Shown: positions 18,891-28,223, counted from the first letter of the stretch. The stretch: 64,000 nucleotides of DNA from Massilia sp. YIM B02769 (GCF_030411995.1 NZ_JASNRC010000003.1:124001-188000), one strand, 5' to 3'. Notes: generated from the sequence alone by a model not told the origin. Program-made: numbers and translations.

Positions 18891-19320
18891 GTTCCGCGCT
18901 TGTAGGTGGGTGGAACACTAGTTGAAAATTAATTTATTGTACACAGTGTAAAGACGAATTTGTATAGATTTGTAATCGTGCGGCACTTTTTCGCGCTAAT
19001 GGTTAATAAATTCATACGAATAGTAAGCGAGGGGAAATGCAGTTGGGGCAATATTGATGGGCGCCGGAAATGCGGGTGGAAGTGGCGGCTAATCCGCCGA
19101 CGAGGAAATACGACGATGTTTGTCTCTGCCGGAGCTGGAATAGCATTCGATGAAATGCAATTCCGTGAAGGGAATATCTACGGATATTCCAGAATAAGAG
19201 AATGGATTATGTCGCGATGCTAAACCGGATAGCCCATCCGGTTTAGCCAGGATAAAAAGTATTTTATTTTCACGGGAAATCGCTTTCATGGAAACCGATT
19301 GCCGCGACCCGCATGGCTTA
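18891..19320. other. AT-rich 430-bp spacer with three stem-loops
   Basis: This gap is visibly richer in A/T than its surroundings. It contains three consecutive hairpins: an imperfect one at 19137-19164 (GGAATAGCATT and AATGCAATTCC), GGAATATC-TACG-GATATTCC at 19171-19190, and a perfect 12-bp stem GCTAAACCGGAT / ATCCGGTTTAGC at 19219-19247 around a 5-nt loop. None is followed by a convincing T-run. The last may still act as a terminator for the leftward acyl-CoA dehydrogenase gene. Short open frames here lack ribosome sites and family features, so I call no gene. Confidence 0.5.
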
Positions 19321-20514
19321 TCAGAACGCGGCAATACCGGTTTGCGCCCGGCCCAGGATCAGCGCGTGGATGTCATGCGTGCCTTCATAGGTATTCACCA
19401 CTTCCAGGTTCACCATGTGGCGGATGATCCCGAACTCGTCCGAGATGCCATTCCCGCCCAGCATATCGCGTGCAGTCCGCGCGATGTCCAGCGACTTACC
19501 GCAGGAATTGCGCTTCATGATCGAGGTGATCTCGACCGCCGCCGTGCCTTCATCCTTCATACGGCCCAGGCGCAGGCAGCCTTGCAGGCCCAGCGTGATC
19601 TCGGTCTGCATGTCGGCCAGTTTCTTTTGCACCAGCTGGTTCGCCGCCAAAGGTTTCCCGAACTGGTTACGGTCCATGGTGTACTGGCGCGCCGTATGCC
19701 AGCAGGCTTCGGCCGCGCCCAGTGCGCCCCAGGCGATGCCGTAGCGCGCCGAGTTCAGGCACGTGAACGGACCTTTCAGGCCGCGCACGTCCGGGAAGGC
19801 GTTCTCTTCAGGGCAGAACACGTTGTCCATCACGATCTCGCCGGTGACCGAGGAACGCAGGCCGAATTTGCCGTGAATCGCCGGGGCCGACAAGCCTTCC
19901 ATACCCTTTTCCAGCACGAAGCCGCGGATCGCGCCTTCGTCGTCCTTGGCCCAGACCACGAACACATCGGCCACCGGCGAATTGGTGATCCACATCTTCG
20001 AGCCGGTGAGCGCGTAGCCGCCGTCGACCTTGCGCGCACGGGTCACCATCGAGCCTGGATCCGAACCATGGTTCGGTTCCGTCAAACCGAAGCAGCCGAT
20101 CCACTCGCCGGTGGCCAGCTTCGGCAGGTATTTCTGCTTGGTCGCCTCGTTACCGAATTCAAAGATCGGCACCATCACGAGCGAGGACTGCACGCTCATC
20201 ATCGAGCGGTAGCCCGAATCGACGCGCTCGACTTCGCGCGCGATCAGGCCATAGGCGACGTAGTTCAGGCCAGGGCCGCCGTACTGTTCCGGAATGGTCG
20301 GGCCGAGCAGGCCGAGTTCGCCCATTTCGCGGAAGATCGAGGTGTCCATGGTCTCGTGGCGGAAGGCCTCGAGGATGCGCGGCTGCAGCTTGTCCTGGCA
20401 GTAGGCGGCGGCGGCGTCGCGCACCATGCGCTCTTCGTCGGTCAATTGGCTGTTCAGCAGCAGCGGGTCGTCCCAGTGGAAGGCGGTCTTGCGGGTCGAA
20501 GCGGAGGTGGTCAT
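19321..20514 (-). CDS. gcdH: Glutaryl-CoA dehydrogenase
   Basis: A 397-residue FAD-dependent acyl-CoA dehydrogenase. GcdH oxidatively decarboxylates glutaryl-CoA to crotonyl-CoA in lysine/tryptophan and aromatic acid catabolism. The subfamily is suggested by [18 protein letters not shown] at the N-terminus, [26 protein letters not shown], an Arg-containing [13 protein letters not shown] segment, and [20 protein letters not shown] with the catalytic Glu. ATG 20514 is preceded by AGGACC. It is transcribed leftward and followed by the hairpin spacer. Glutaryl-CoA specificity is inferred from similarity, not from a tested residue. Confidence 0.9.
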   Translation of the reverse strand: MTTSASTRKTAFHWDDPLLLNSQLTDEERMVRDAAAAYCQDKLQPRILEAFRHETMDTSIFREMGELGLLGPTIPEQYGGPGLNYVAYGLIAREVERVDSGYRSMMSVQSSLVMVPIFEFGNEATKQKYLPKLATGEWIGCFGLTEPNHGSDPGSMVTRARKVDGGYALTGSKMWITNSPVADVFVVWAKDDEGAIRGFVLEKGMEGLSAPAIHGKFGLRSSVTGEIVMDNVFCPEENAFPDVRGLKGPFTCLNSARYGIAWGALGAAEACWHTARQYTMDRNQFGKPLAANQLVQKKLADMQTEITLGLQGCLRLGRMKDEGTAAVEITSIMKRNSCGKSLDIARTARDMLGGNGISDEFGIIRHMVNLEVVNTYEGTHDIHALILGRAQTGIAAF

Positions 20515-20656
20515 GGATCGGTCCTGTCTCTGTCGGATTCTTGTAGGCGGCATACGCACGGGCGGCGCTCCGGAGTCAGGGAATTATAGGAAGGACGTAC
20601 TGACGCTGCTTTTCAAACTGCGACAGGCATTTTCATTTTCGCTCGAAGCGCAATGT

Positions 20657-21589
20657 CTACTGGGTAAAGGAAACCGCGCCCGCCAGCCCCGCATCGCGCA
20701 AGCGCACCATGTCGCGTGTCGGCGCATTACCGAAGTGACGCGCGTATTCGCGGCTGAACTGCGAGGCGCTGAGGTAGCCGACGCGCTGGCAGGCCAGGTT
20801 GGCGTCCATGCCGGTCGCCAGCATCAGGCGCCGCGCTTCCTGCAGGCGCAGGGTCTTCTGGAATTGCAGCGGGCTCATCGAGGTGAGCGACTTGAACTGG
20901 CCGTGCAGCGAGGAAGGGCTCATGTGCGCCAGTTGCGCCATGTCGTCGATGCGCATCGGCTGGTCGTAGTGCGCGCGGATCCAGGCCACCACCTTGCCGA
21001 TGCGGTGGGTCTCGATCCTGCCCATCTGCGCCAGGCGCGCGCCGAAGGGGCCGCGCAGCAGGCGCAGCATGATTTCGTCCTGCACCAGCGGGCCGAGCAG
21101 GGCGGCGTCCTCGGGCCGGGCGGCCAGTGCCAGCAGGCGTGCGGCGGCGTCGATGATTTCTTCGCCCGCCTGGGCCACGTAGACGGCGCGGCCGGTGCGC
21201 ACCGGCGGCACGCCTTCCGGGTAAGCCTTCAGGATCAGCTCGCTAAGGCGTTCCAGGTCGAAATCGAAGCGGAACGACAGGTAGGGTGCGGCCACGCTGG
21301 CTTGCCGGATCATGGCGGCGATCGGCAGGTCGAGCGAAAAGATCAGCATGCGCGACGGGTCATAGTCGTAGGACTCGTCGCCCAGCATTACGGTCTTGGC
21401 GCCCTGCGCGACGATGCATAGCGCGGGCCGGTGCAGGCCGTGCACCAGCTCCGCGCTGTCGTTCGAGGCGCGCACCGCGTGCACGCCCGGGATGCAGGTC
21501 GCAAACGTGCCGTCCTGGGGCGCGCTGGCGGCCAGCAGGCCGGCCAGCCGGGTCAAGCCGAGGTCGATGGAAGGAGAGGGCGCATTCAT
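20657..21589 (-). CDS. AraC family transcriptional regulator
   Basis: A 310-residue regulator with an AraC N-terminal ligand domain (HRPALCIVAQGAKTVMLGDESYDYDP; about residues 20-190) and a C-terminal double helix-turn-helix (RIDDMAQLAHMSPSSLHGQFK and VGYLSASQFSREYARHFG). The start is ATG 21589 (MNAPSPSIDL), where the family match begins; the frame is open far upstream but antisense to a real gene. It lies 50 bp downstream of an SDR dehydrogenase gene on the same strand. This regulator-plus-oxidoreductase pairing is common and suggests it controls that gene. Confidence 0.92.
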   Translation of the reverse strand: MNAPSPSIDLGLTRLAGLLAASAPQDGTFATCIPGVHAVRASNDSAELVHGLHRPALCIVAQGAKTVMLGDESYDYDPSRMLIFSLDLPIAAMIRQASVAAPYLSFRFDFDLERLSELILKAYPEGVPPVRTGRAVYVAQAGEEIIDAAARLLALAARPEDAALLGPLVQDEIMLRLLRGPFGARLAQMGRIETHRIGKVVAWIRAHYDQPMRIDDMAQLAHMSPSSLHGQFKSLTSMSPLQFQKTLRLQEARRLMLATGMDANLACQRVGYLSASQFSREYARHFGNAPTRDMVRLRDAGLAGAVSFTQ

Positions 21590-21639
21590 GGCGTAGTCGT
21601 CGTCATGTGTCGCTGAAGAATACACCATGCACACGGTAC

Positions 21640-22476
21640 TCAGGCAGCGTGGTCGGTCGATACCGTCAGCGCCGCGAAGGCCGCCATCTCGGTGCGCCGG
21701 GCGTCGAGCGCGGCGCCGGCCATGGCCAGGGCATCGCTGCCGGCCAGGAACTGGCGTGGCGGCGCGGCCATCGCGGCCAGTTCGACCACGGCGGCGGCCA
21801 GCTTGACCGGGTCGCCCAGCTGCTTGCCCTTGTAGGCGCCATACGCCTGCTCGATCGAACCGTGGGCGGCGTAGTCGTCGATGGCGGCGGCGCCGTAGCG
21901 CACCGAGCTCGGGTCGAGGAATTCGGTGCGGAAGAAGCCGGGTTCGACCGTCGTGACCTTGATTCCGAACGGCGCCACTTCCAGCGCCAGCGAGGCCGTC
22001 AAGCCTTCGATGGCGTACTTGCTGGCGCAATACACCGAGGCGCCGTCGAAGCCCGTGATGCCGGCGATCGAGCTGATGTTCATGATGTGGCCGCCACGCT
22101 GGCGCCGCATGGTCGGCAGCACGGCGCGCAGCATGTGCATCACGCCGTGCACGTTGACGGCGAACTGCTGGGCGATGTCGGCACTGGAGACTTCTTCCAG
22201 GCGGCCCAGCAGGCCGTAGGCGGCGTTGTTCACCAGCACGTCGATGCGGCCGAAGCGTTCGACGGCGGCGGCAATGGCCGGCGCCGCCTGGGCTTCGTCG
22301 GCGACGTCGAGTTCGACCAGGGCGATGCGTTCGGGGTCGGCGCCGGCAAAGGTGTCCTGCAGTTGGCCCAGCTTGCGGGCGGTGGCCACGACCTTGTCGC
22401 CGTTGGCGAGGGCTGCGCGTGCGATCTCGGCGCCGATGCCGCGGCCGGCGCCGGTAATCATCCAGACTTTGCTCAT
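21640..22476 (-). CDS. SDR family oxidoreductase
   Basis: A 278-residue classical short-chain dehydrogenase/reductase. The nucleotide motif TGAGRGIG is at residues 8-15; NNAAYG, the catalytic Ser in ISSIAG and YCASK (Tyr-x-x-x-Lys) are present, followed by VEPGFFRTEFLD. An Ala and Arg near the first strand (TARKLGQL) favour NADP(H), an inference only. The substrate is unknown. ATG 22476 gives the family start (MSKVWMITG); AAGGAAGAGAC lies upstream. It precedes the AraC regulator gene and is likely co-transcribed with it. Confidence 0.92.
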   Translation of the reverse strand: MSKVWMITGAGRGIGAEIARAALANGDKVVATARKLGQLQDTFAGADPERIALVELDVADEAQAAPAIAAAVERFGRIDVLVNNAAYGLLGRLEEVSSADIAQQFAVNVHGVMHMLRAVLPTMRRQRGGHIMNISSIAGITGFDGASVYCASKYAIEGLTASLALEVAPFGIKVTTVEPGFFRTEFLDPSSVRYGAAAIDDYAAHGSIEQAYGAYKGKQLGDPVKLAAAVVELAAMAAPPRQFLAGSDALAMAGAALDARRTEMAAFAALTVSTDHAA

Positions 22477-22595
22477 GGTGTCTCTTCCTTTGATAAAGCG
22501 TTGCGAGGAAGAGAAATGGTAGGGCGGGGAGGGCAGCGAGGCTTGCCTGAAACTCCAGGGAGCTGGCGCGATCCTCGCCGGTTGCGTGACTGGAT

Positions 22596-23099
22596 TTACG
22601 CCGTGACGCCGAAACGCCCGCCGTGGAACAGCAGCGCCGGCTGCGGCTCGACTGCGCATTCCTCGACTTCGCCGACAAAGATCACGTGGTCGCCTTCGGG
22701 ATAGCGGCTGCGGTTATGGCATTCGAACCAGGCCACGGCGCCCTTCAGGATCGGCTGGCCGGTGCGCGACAGGTCGTAGTCGACACCGTCGAACGGGTTG
22801 TCGGTACGGCGCGAAAAACGCAGCGCCAGTTCTTCCTGGCCGGCCGCCAGCACGTTGATGACGTAGTGCGAATTGCCGCTGAAGATGGGCATGCTGTTCG
22901 CCGCCGCGCCCAGGCTCCACAGCACCAGCGGCGGATCGAGCGAGACGGAATTGAAGGAACTGGCGGTCAGCCCACGGAAGCTGCCGTCCTCGAGGCGCGT
23001 CGTGATGACGGTGACCCCGGTCGCAAATTGCGACAGTGCCTGGCGGAAATGCGCCGAATCGAAACCGCGCTCGGTGGCGCGGGGAGAGCGTGTGTTCAT
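22596..23099 (-). CDS. Flavin reductase-like FMN-binding protein
   Basis: A 167-residue protein of the flavin reductase domain family, which binds FMN and reduces flavins with NAD(P)H, often for a partner monooxygenase. Features: FDSAHFRQALSQFATGVTVI at the N-terminus, GLTASSFNSVSLDPPLVL, and FVGEVEECAVEPQPALLFHGGRFG at the C-terminus. ATG 23099 is preceded by AAGGG at the right distance. No obvious partner oxygenase is adjacent; msrA is divergent, with about 155 bp between the starts. Confidence 0.9.
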   Translation of the reverse strand: MNTRSPRATERGFDSAHFRQALSQFATGVTVITTRLEDGSFRGLTASSFNSVSLDPPLVLWSLGAAANSMPIFSGNSHYVINVLAAGQEELALRFSRRTDNPFDGVDYDLSRTGQPILKGAVAWFECHNRSRYPEGDHVIFVGEVEECAVEPQPALLFHGGRFGVTA

Positions 23100-23254
23100 C
23101 GGACCCTTAAAAAGTTGCATGCTCATTATGCCATCGCGGGGCGCGCGATGCCGCCTGGCTCGTATCCGCATCCGGTTCGCGCCATATGTTGCGTCTGCAC
23201 AAAGTGTGGCTTTACGTTACAGTGAAGCCATCACTAACACTATCGAGGTATGCG

Positions 23255-23794
23255 ATGAGCGAGCAAACAGCAACCGGCGTGGCGATCCTTGGCGGCGGAT
23301 GCTTCTGGTGCGTCGAGGCCGTTTATCTGGAAGTGCGCGGCGTCACGCGCGTGGAATCGGGCTACATGGGCGGCCATGTGGTGAATCCGACCTATGAGCA
23401 GGTATGCGGCGCGGCCACCGGCCACGCTGAAGTCGTGCGGCTGGAATTCGATCCGTCGGTAATCAGCTACCGCGACATCCTGCAGATCTTCTTTACCATC
23501 CACGACCCGACCACCCAGGACCGCCAGGGCAACGACGTCGGCCCGCAATACCGCTCGGTGATCTTTACCCAGGATACCGAACAGGAAGCGACCGCGCGGC
23601 AGGTGATGGCGGAAATGGCGGCCGTGTGGGATGCGCCGATCGTGACCCAGGTGCTGCCGGAAGAAACCTGGTACAAGGCCGAGGAGTATCACCAGAATTA
23701 TTATGCGCAGCACCCGATGCAGGGCTATTGCGCGTTCGTGGTGGCGCCGAAGGTGGCGAAGTTCAGGAAGACGTTCCAGCAGTTTATGAAGTAA
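23255..23794 (+). CDS. msrA: Peptide-methionine (S)-S-oxide reductase MsrA
   Basis: MsrA repairs oxidised methionine (S-sulfoxide) in proteins using thioredoxin. The 180-residue protein has the signature GGGCFWC with catalytic Cys16, followed by GYMGGHVVNPTYEQVCGAATGHAEVV and QDRQGNDVGPQYRSVIF. CysB-type resolving cysteines are reduced to the one in GYCAFV near the C-terminus. ATG 23255 follows GAGGTATGCG. It is a monocistronic gene with a hairpin after it. Confidence 0.95.
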   Translation: MSEQTATGVAILGGGCFWCVEAVYLEVRGVTRVESGYMGGHVVNPTYEQVCGAATGHAEVVRLEFDPSVISYRDILQIFFTIHDPTTQDRQGNDVGPQYRSVIFTQDTEQEATARQVMAEMAAVWDAPIVTQVLPEETWYKAEEYHQNYYAQHPMQGYCAFVVAPKVAKFRKTFQQFMK

Positions 23795-23797
23795 GGC

Positions 23798-23824
23798 AAA
23801 CCCCGGAATTGGCGGGGTTTCGTA
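23798..23824 (+). terminator. Possible terminator after msrA
   Basis: Arms AAACCCCG (23798-23805) and CGGGGTTT (23813-23820) around a 7-nt loop. Only a short T stretch follows, so strength is uncertain. Confidence 0.5.
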
Positions 23825-23949
23825 GGGTGGGCTCTCGAGCCCGCGCTGTGTCAGCACATGAAAAGAAGCCAACTCACCGCGAGTCCAATATCGCAGCGTT
23901 TCGATAGATCATCCGTGCCATACAGCGTGGGCTCGAGAGCCCACCCTAC
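23822..23949. repeat. Inverted pair of GTAGGGTGGG palindromes
   Basis: Left unit 23822-23850 (core GGGCTC-TC-GAGCCC) and right unit 23932-23949 (core GGGCTC-GA-GAGCCC, ending CACCCTAC) face each other between the convergent msrA and methyltransferase genes. The 80 bp between them is unremarkable. Confidence 0.75.
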
Positions 23950-24015
23950 GAAAAACACCGTCGTGCCATAAACACCATCGGGCCATAAACACCGCCGCAC
24001 GAACACACCGCCGCC

Positions 24016-25221
24016 TCACTCGTACATGTACTTCCTCGACCACGGTATCTGCGCCGGGTCTTCCCCCGCCTTGCCGCACACGATCTGATACAAACTGATC
24101 CAGTCGTGCGCGAACGCGTAGGCGCAGCCGGCCAGGTACACGTGCCAGATGCGGAAGCGCTTGCCGTCGGTCAGCCGCGCGATCTCGTCGGCATGGTTCT
24201 CGAAATTCTCGGTCCAGGCGGCGCAGGTTTTCGCATAGTGGCGGCGCAGGTTTTCCACGTCGCGCACTTCCAGTCCTCCCGCCTGCATGGCCTTGATCAC
24301 CGCCCCCAGGTGAGCCAATTCTCCCTGCGGGAACACGTACTGGTCGATGAATTCGCCGCCGCCGTAGGGCGTGGCGCGGCCTTCGACGTCGGTCGAGGTG
24401 ATGCCGTGGTTCATGACCACGCCGCCCGGCGCCAGCAGGGTGTTGATGCGCGCGAAATACTCGGGCAGGTGCTGCACACCCACGTGCTCGAACATGCCGA
24501 CGCTGGTGATGCGGTCGAACTGGCCGGTGACGTCGCGGTAGTCCTGCAGGCGGATCTCGACCCGCCCGTCCAGCCCCGCCGCCTGCACGCGTTCGCGCGC
24601 CAGCGCGGCCTGGTTCTCCGACAGCGTGACCCCGAGCACACGCGCGCCGAAACGGTCGGCCGCGCGGATCGCCAGCGCACCCCAGCCGCAGCCGATGTCG
24701 AGCAGGGTCTGGCCGGGGCGCAGGCCGATCTTGGTGAGGATGTGGTCGATCTTGCGGACCTGCGCCGTGGCCAGGTCCTCGGCGCCGGTGTCGAAGTAGG
24801 CGCAGGAATACACCAGGTTCGGGTCGAGCCAGGCCGCGTAGAAATCGTTGGAGACGTCGTAGTGGTAGCGGATCGCTTCGGCGTCCTTGCGGCGCGTGTG
24901 CGGCGAAAACAGGCGCAGCGGATGCGTGAAGTGGCGTCCGTGCTTGCCGGTGGAAGCGGCCAGTTCGCTGCCGATGCGGATCATGTCGGCGGCCCGTCCC
25001 TTGATCTCGAGGGCGCCTTCCACGTAGGCTTGCCCGAGCTTGTACAGCGAGGGCGAGAGCAGGTAGCGCAGCGACGACGGCTGCGGTACGCGGATGGTGA
25101 CGAGCGGCGGGTCGGACGACAGGTCGATGCGCTCGCCATTCCACAGTTCGACACGCAGGGGCAGCGACAGCTTGCTGCGCATGCCCGTGCTCCAGGCGCC
25201 GATTTTCAGTTCGTTAAACAC
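24016..25221 (-). CDS. cfa: Cyclopropane-fatty-acyl-phospholipid synthase family methyltransferase
   Basis: A 401-residue SAM-dependent enzyme of the CFA synthase group, which adds a methylene bridge (or methyl group) to unsaturated acyl chains of membrane phospholipids. Features: an N-terminal lipid-binding segment; YHYDVSNDFYAAWLDPNLVYSCAYF; the SAM motif LLDIGCGWGALAIRAADRFG; and VMNHGITSTDVEGR. The C-terminal HVYLAGCAYAFAHDWISLYQ is as in Cfa. I use GTG 25221 (VFNELKIGAW) because GGAGGAAAC sits 4 bases upstream. It lies 104 bp after the hemerythrin-PdxH gene on the same strand, a probable operon. Exact product (cyclopropane or related lipid) is not provable here. Confidence 0.87.
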   Translation of the reverse strand: MFNELKIGAWSTGMRSKLSLPLRVELWNGERIDLSSDPPLVTIRVPQPSSLRYLLSPSLYKLGQAYVEGALEIKGRAADMIRIGSELAASTGKHGRHFTHPLRLFSPHTRRKDAEAIRYHYDVSNDFYAAWLDPNLVYSCAYFDTGAEDLATAQVRKIDHILTKIGLRPGQTLLDIGCGWGALAIRAADRFGARVLGVTLSENQAALARERVQAAGLDGRVEIRLQDYRDVTGQFDRITSVGMFEHVGVQHLPEYFARINTLLAPGGVVMNHGITSTDVEGRATPYGGGEFIDQYVFPQGELAHLGAVIKAMQAGGLEVRDVENLRRHYAKTCAAWTENFENHADEIARLTDGKRFRIWHVYLAGCAYAFAHDWISLYQIVCGKAGEDPAQIPWSRKYMYE

Positions 25222-25324
25222 GTTTCCTCCGGCCAGCGTAACGGCATGACGGAACCCGTGCGGACACGGGCTGTGCGTGAAACGATTGCGTGCAGCGGTG
25301 GTGCAGTGGTGCAGTGGTGCGATG

Positions 25325-26533
25325 TTACGGTTGCAGGCGTTCCCGGGTCCAGCTGCCGTCTTCCTGCCGCGTGTAGACGATGCGGTCGTGGAAGCGCGAG
25401 CGGCGTCCTTGCCAGAACTCGATGCGCTCGGGCACCAGGCGGAAGCCGCCCCAGTTGGCCGGCCGCGGCGGCGTTTCGCCAGCCTGGGCGGCAACGGCTT
25501 CGTAGTTCCGTTCCAGGTCAGCGCGGTTCGCGATCGGCGCGCTTTGCCGGGAAGCGATCGCCGACAGGCGGCTCTTCAAGGGCCTGCTATGGAAATACTT
25601 GTCGCTTTCCTCAGTCGAGGTCGTTTCGACCCGGCCCTCGATGCGCACCTGGCGTTCCAGCTCGCTCCAGAAGAATAGCAGAGCAGCGTGCGGGTTGGCG
25701 CGCAATTCCTGCGCCTTGCGGCTGTCGTAATTCGTGTACCAGGTGAAGCCGCGCGCGTCGAACTGCTTGACCAGCACGATGCGCGAACTCGGCCGGCCAT
25801 CCGCATCCACGGTGGCCACGTTCATCGCGTTCGGCTCGTTGACTTCGGCCTTCAGGGCCTGCTCGAACCAGTGCGTGAACTGGGCGATCGGATCGTCCAG
25901 CACGTCGTCGTCGTTCAGGCTGGCCTGGCCGTAATCCTTGCGCAGGCCGGCGACGGCGTCGCCGATGGCCGGTGCGGCAACTGCCGGGGCACCATTGCCT
26001 ACCTCGATGCCACGGCGGCGCCCCATCGCCGCGCCCAGGCGCGCCATCTGCTCGCTTGAAAACAAACGCATGGCCATCGGCGCCATCGTGCTTTCCTCGC
26101 GCTCCATGTGGGCCGTGTAACGCTGGACGAAACGCTGCACGCCCGGGCTCGACAGGGTGGCGGCGCTGCCCTCGGCAATCGCCGTCAATTGTTCGTGCAG
26201 GTCCTGCCAGATCGCGTCCATCTCCTTGTGGTCCTGCAGGATGGTCGGCGCCAGCCCCTGCAGCGTGGCCGCGTCCTCGCCCTGCGCCACGGCGCGCAGC
26301 ATCGGGATCAGGTCCTGCTCCTCGTCGTCGTGGTGCAGGTGGGCCGCCTTCTCGAAGTACTTCAGCACCGCAGCTGCCGCCTGGCGCGCCTGTTCGTCGG
26401 CGCCGTGTTCGGGCAGGTGCGCGAGCAGGCGTTCGAGGGTGGAGAGCTGCTTGCGGATGCGTCCATGGCAATGCTTGAGGACGGCGATCGGCTGGTCGAA
26501 ACCAGGGGCGGCATCGAGGAGGGAATCGTTCAT
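25325..26533 (-). CDS. pdxH: Hemerythrin-PdxH fusion (pyridoxine/pyridoxamine 5'-phosphate oxidase)
   Basis: A single 402-residue frame joins two domains. Residues 1-185 form a hemerythrin/HHE four-helix bundle with iron-type ligands: His21/His23, the HxxxE at His68-Glu72, His102, and the second HxxxE at His142-Glu146. Residues about 195-402 are a complete PdxH. Landmarks are [60 protein letters not shown] and the C-terminal [16 protein letters not shown] with RFHDRIVY. PdxH uses FMN and O2 to make pyridoxal phosphate. The only internal Met before PdxH (Met170) lacks a ribosome site. Usual PdxH is about 210 residues, so the extra half is unusual. The hemerythrin part might hold O2 or sense oxygen or iron; this is inference. 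Confidence 0.92.
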   Translation of the reverse strand: MNDSLLDAAPGFDQPIAVLKHCHGRIRKQLSTLERLLAHLPEHGADEQARQAAAAVLKYFEKAAHLHHDDEEQDLIPMLRAVAQGEDAATLQGLAPTILQDHKEMDAIWQDLHEQLTAIAEGSAATLSSPGVQRFVQRYTAHMEREESTMAPMAMRLFSSEQMARLGAAMGRRRGIEVGNGAPAVAAPAIGDAVAGLRKDYGQASLNDDDVLDDPIAQFTHWFEQALKAEVNEPNAMNVATVDADGRPSSRIVLVKQFDARGFTWYTNYDSRKAQELRANPHAALLFFWSELERQVRIEGRVETTSTEESDKYFHSRPLKSRLSAIASRQSAPIANRADLERNYEAVAAQAGETPPRPANWGGFRLVPERIEFWQGRRSRFHDRIVYTRQEDGSWTRERLQP

Positions 26534-26621
26534 GTGCGTTTTTCTGACAGTGGAGATTTTTTTGATTGACCAAGAGGCATTTTAGTGCAGGTGCGATAGA
26601 TGGGTTCGGTAAAATGGCGGG

Positions 26622-27485
26622 ATGCATACCACCGATACCCCCACCTTCAGCGCCGCCCTCGACGACGAAATCGACTTCGCACGCCGCTTCGGCGGCATCG
26701 CCCGCCTGTATGGCGAGCGTGCCCTCGAACGCTTCCGTGCGGCGCACGTTTGCGTGATCGGCGTGGGCGGCGTCGGCTCCTGGATCGTCGAGGCCCTGGC
26801 GCGCAGCGCGGTCGGCCACCTGACCCTGATCGACCTCGACAACGTGGCCGAATCGAACATCAACCGCCAGATCCAGGCCCTCACCAGCACCGTCGGCATG
26901 CCGAAGATCGAGGCCCTGCGCGAGCGCATCGCCCAGATCAACCCGTTCTGCAAGGTGACGCTGATCGAGGATTTCGTCGACCCGGACAACATCCCGCAGA
27001 TGGTGGGCGGCAAGGGTTTCGACTACGTGGTCGATGCCATCGACAGCGTGAAGGCCAAGGCCGCGCTGATCGCCTACTGCCGTGACCACAAGCTGCCGCT
27101 GGTGACCATCGGCGGCGCCGGCGGCCAGATCGATCCGACCAAGATCGAGGTGCGCGACCTGGCCCGTACCGAGCAGGAACCGCTGCTGAAAAAGGTGCGC
27201 AAGCTGCTGCGCGCGCAGTACGGTTTTTCGCGCGGCGAGAAGCAGAAATACCACATCGACGCCGTGTTCTCGATGGAGCCGCTGCGTTATCCCGAAGCCG
27301 AGGATGCCTGCGAGATCGGTAGCAGTGTGACAGGCCTGAACTGCGCCGGCTTCGGTTCGAGCATGGTGGTCACCGCCAGCTTCGGCATGATTGCTGCCGG
27401 CCATATCCTGCGCAAAATGGCAGAAGCGGCCGAGGCGGACAGCATGGACGCGCCGGACGCGCTGGCGTTGCCGGAGACCGCGTGA
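26622..27485 (+). CDS. tcdA: tRNA threonylcarbamoyladenosine dehydratase
   Basis: TcdA (CsdL) is an E1-like ATP-dependent enzyme that cyclises t6A37 in tRNA to ct6A. The 287-residue protein begins RRFGGIARLYGERALERF and has the nucleotide-binding IGVGGVGSWIVEALARSAVG, the DLDNVAESNINRQIQAL segment with the adenylation Arg, DAIDSVKAKAALIAYC, GGAGGQIDPTKI, and SVTGLNCAGFGSSMVVTASFG near the end. It is divergent from the hemerythrin-PdxH gene across 88 bp. Its substrate modification depends on TsaC, encoded earlier in the window. Confidence 0.95.
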   Translation: MHTTDTPTFSAALDDEIDFARRFGGIARLYGERALERFRAAHVCVIGVGGVGSWIVEALARSAVGHLTLIDLDNVAESNINRQIQALTSTVGMPKIEALRERIAQINPFCKVTLIEDFVDPDNIPQMVGGKGFDYVVDAIDSVKAKAALIAYCRDHKLPLVTIGGAGGQIDPTKIEVRDLARTEQEPLLKKVRKLLRAQYGFSRGEKQKYHIDAVFSMEPLRYPEAEDACEIGSSVTGLNCAGFGSSMVVTASFGMIAAGHILRKMAEAAEADSMDAPDALALPETA

Positions 27486-27581
27486 ACGAAAGGTAAGGCG
27501 GTGTAACGGGGCTGTCACCGCGCCGTGTGGCTTTGCTATCATAGGATGATCGATTGAAATCCTGTTATTGAAAGAGACCAC

Positions 27582-28223
27582 ATGATCCGTCGTACTTCCT
27601 TCCTGGCCCTGCTGCTCGCCAGCGCTGCCGTCTACGCCCAGCAGGGCGCCCCGGTGACCGCTCCGCAAAACGCCGCAGCCGGCGCCGACCAGGCCGCCAC
27701 CACCGTGCGCCAGCAGGGCGTGCAAAGCGCCGCCGACCAGGCCGCCGCCGGTTCGCAGCAAGCCGCCGGCGTGGCCGGCCAGGCCGCCCAGAGCGGCGCC
27801 GAAGCCGTCAGCGGCGCGGCCCAGGATGCCGCTGCCGCCGCCCAGGCGCCGCAGCCGGTCGTGCCAAGCGAACCCCAGCTCGAAATCGTCGACCGCGTGG
27901 TCGGCAAGGGCCAAACGGCCGAGCTCGGCCACAAGGTCACCGTCAACTACACGGGCTGGTTCTACAAGCCGATGGCGCGCAACCAGCGCGGCCGCAAGTT
28001 CGACTCCTCGCTCGACGCCGGCCGCACGCCGCTCGACTTCCAGCTGGGCGCCGGCCAGGTCATCAAGGGCTGGGAGCAGGGCGTGGCCGGGATGAAAGTG
28101 GGCGGCAAGCGCACCCTGATCATCCCGAGCCGCCTGGCCTATGGTGCGCGCGGCGCACCGGGCGGCTCGATTCCGCCGGATTCCGACCTGATCTTCGAGG
28201 TGGAACTGCTCGGCGTAAAATAA
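27582..28223 (+). CDS. FKBP-type peptidyl-prolyl cis-trans isomerase, exported
   Basis: A 213-residue protein. The signal peptide (MIRRTSFLALLLASAAVYAQ) directs it to the periplasm. Residues about 21-95 are Ala/Gln/Gly-rich with repeated QAA motifs, probably a helical or flexible spacer. The FKBP domain at about 105-213 shows KVTVNYTGWFYKP, KFDSSLDAGRTPLDFQLGAGQVIKGWEQGVAGMKVGGKRTLIIPSRLAYG and a final DLIFEVELLGVK, all classic. It catalyses proline isomerisation during protein folding. It is followed 33 bp later by cysK on the same strand. Confidence 0.93.
   Translation: MIRRTSFLALLLASAAVYAQQGAPVTAPQNAAAGADQAATTVRQQGVQSAADQAAAGSQQAAGVAGQAAQSGAEAVSGAAQDAAAAAQAPQPVVPSEPQLEIVDRVVGKGQTAELGHKVTVNYTGWFYKPMARNQRGRKFDSSLDAGRTPLDFQLGAGQVIKGWEQGVAGMKVGGKRTLIIPSRLAYGARGAPGGSIPPDSDLIFEVELLGVK

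Noticed and set aside
18960..19223. Short rightward frame in the AT-rich spacer (TTG start)
   Set aside because: No ribosome site, no domain, and it runs through hairpins; noncoding more likely.
21590..22678. Extension of the AraC regulator frame far upstream
   Set aside because: The extra residues are Arg-rich and overlap the SDR gene in another frame; the regulator match begins at 21589.
25325..25836. PdxH as a separate gene starting at the internal Met170
   Set aside because: No ribosome site before Met170, and the frame is continuous with a well-formed hemerythrin domain.
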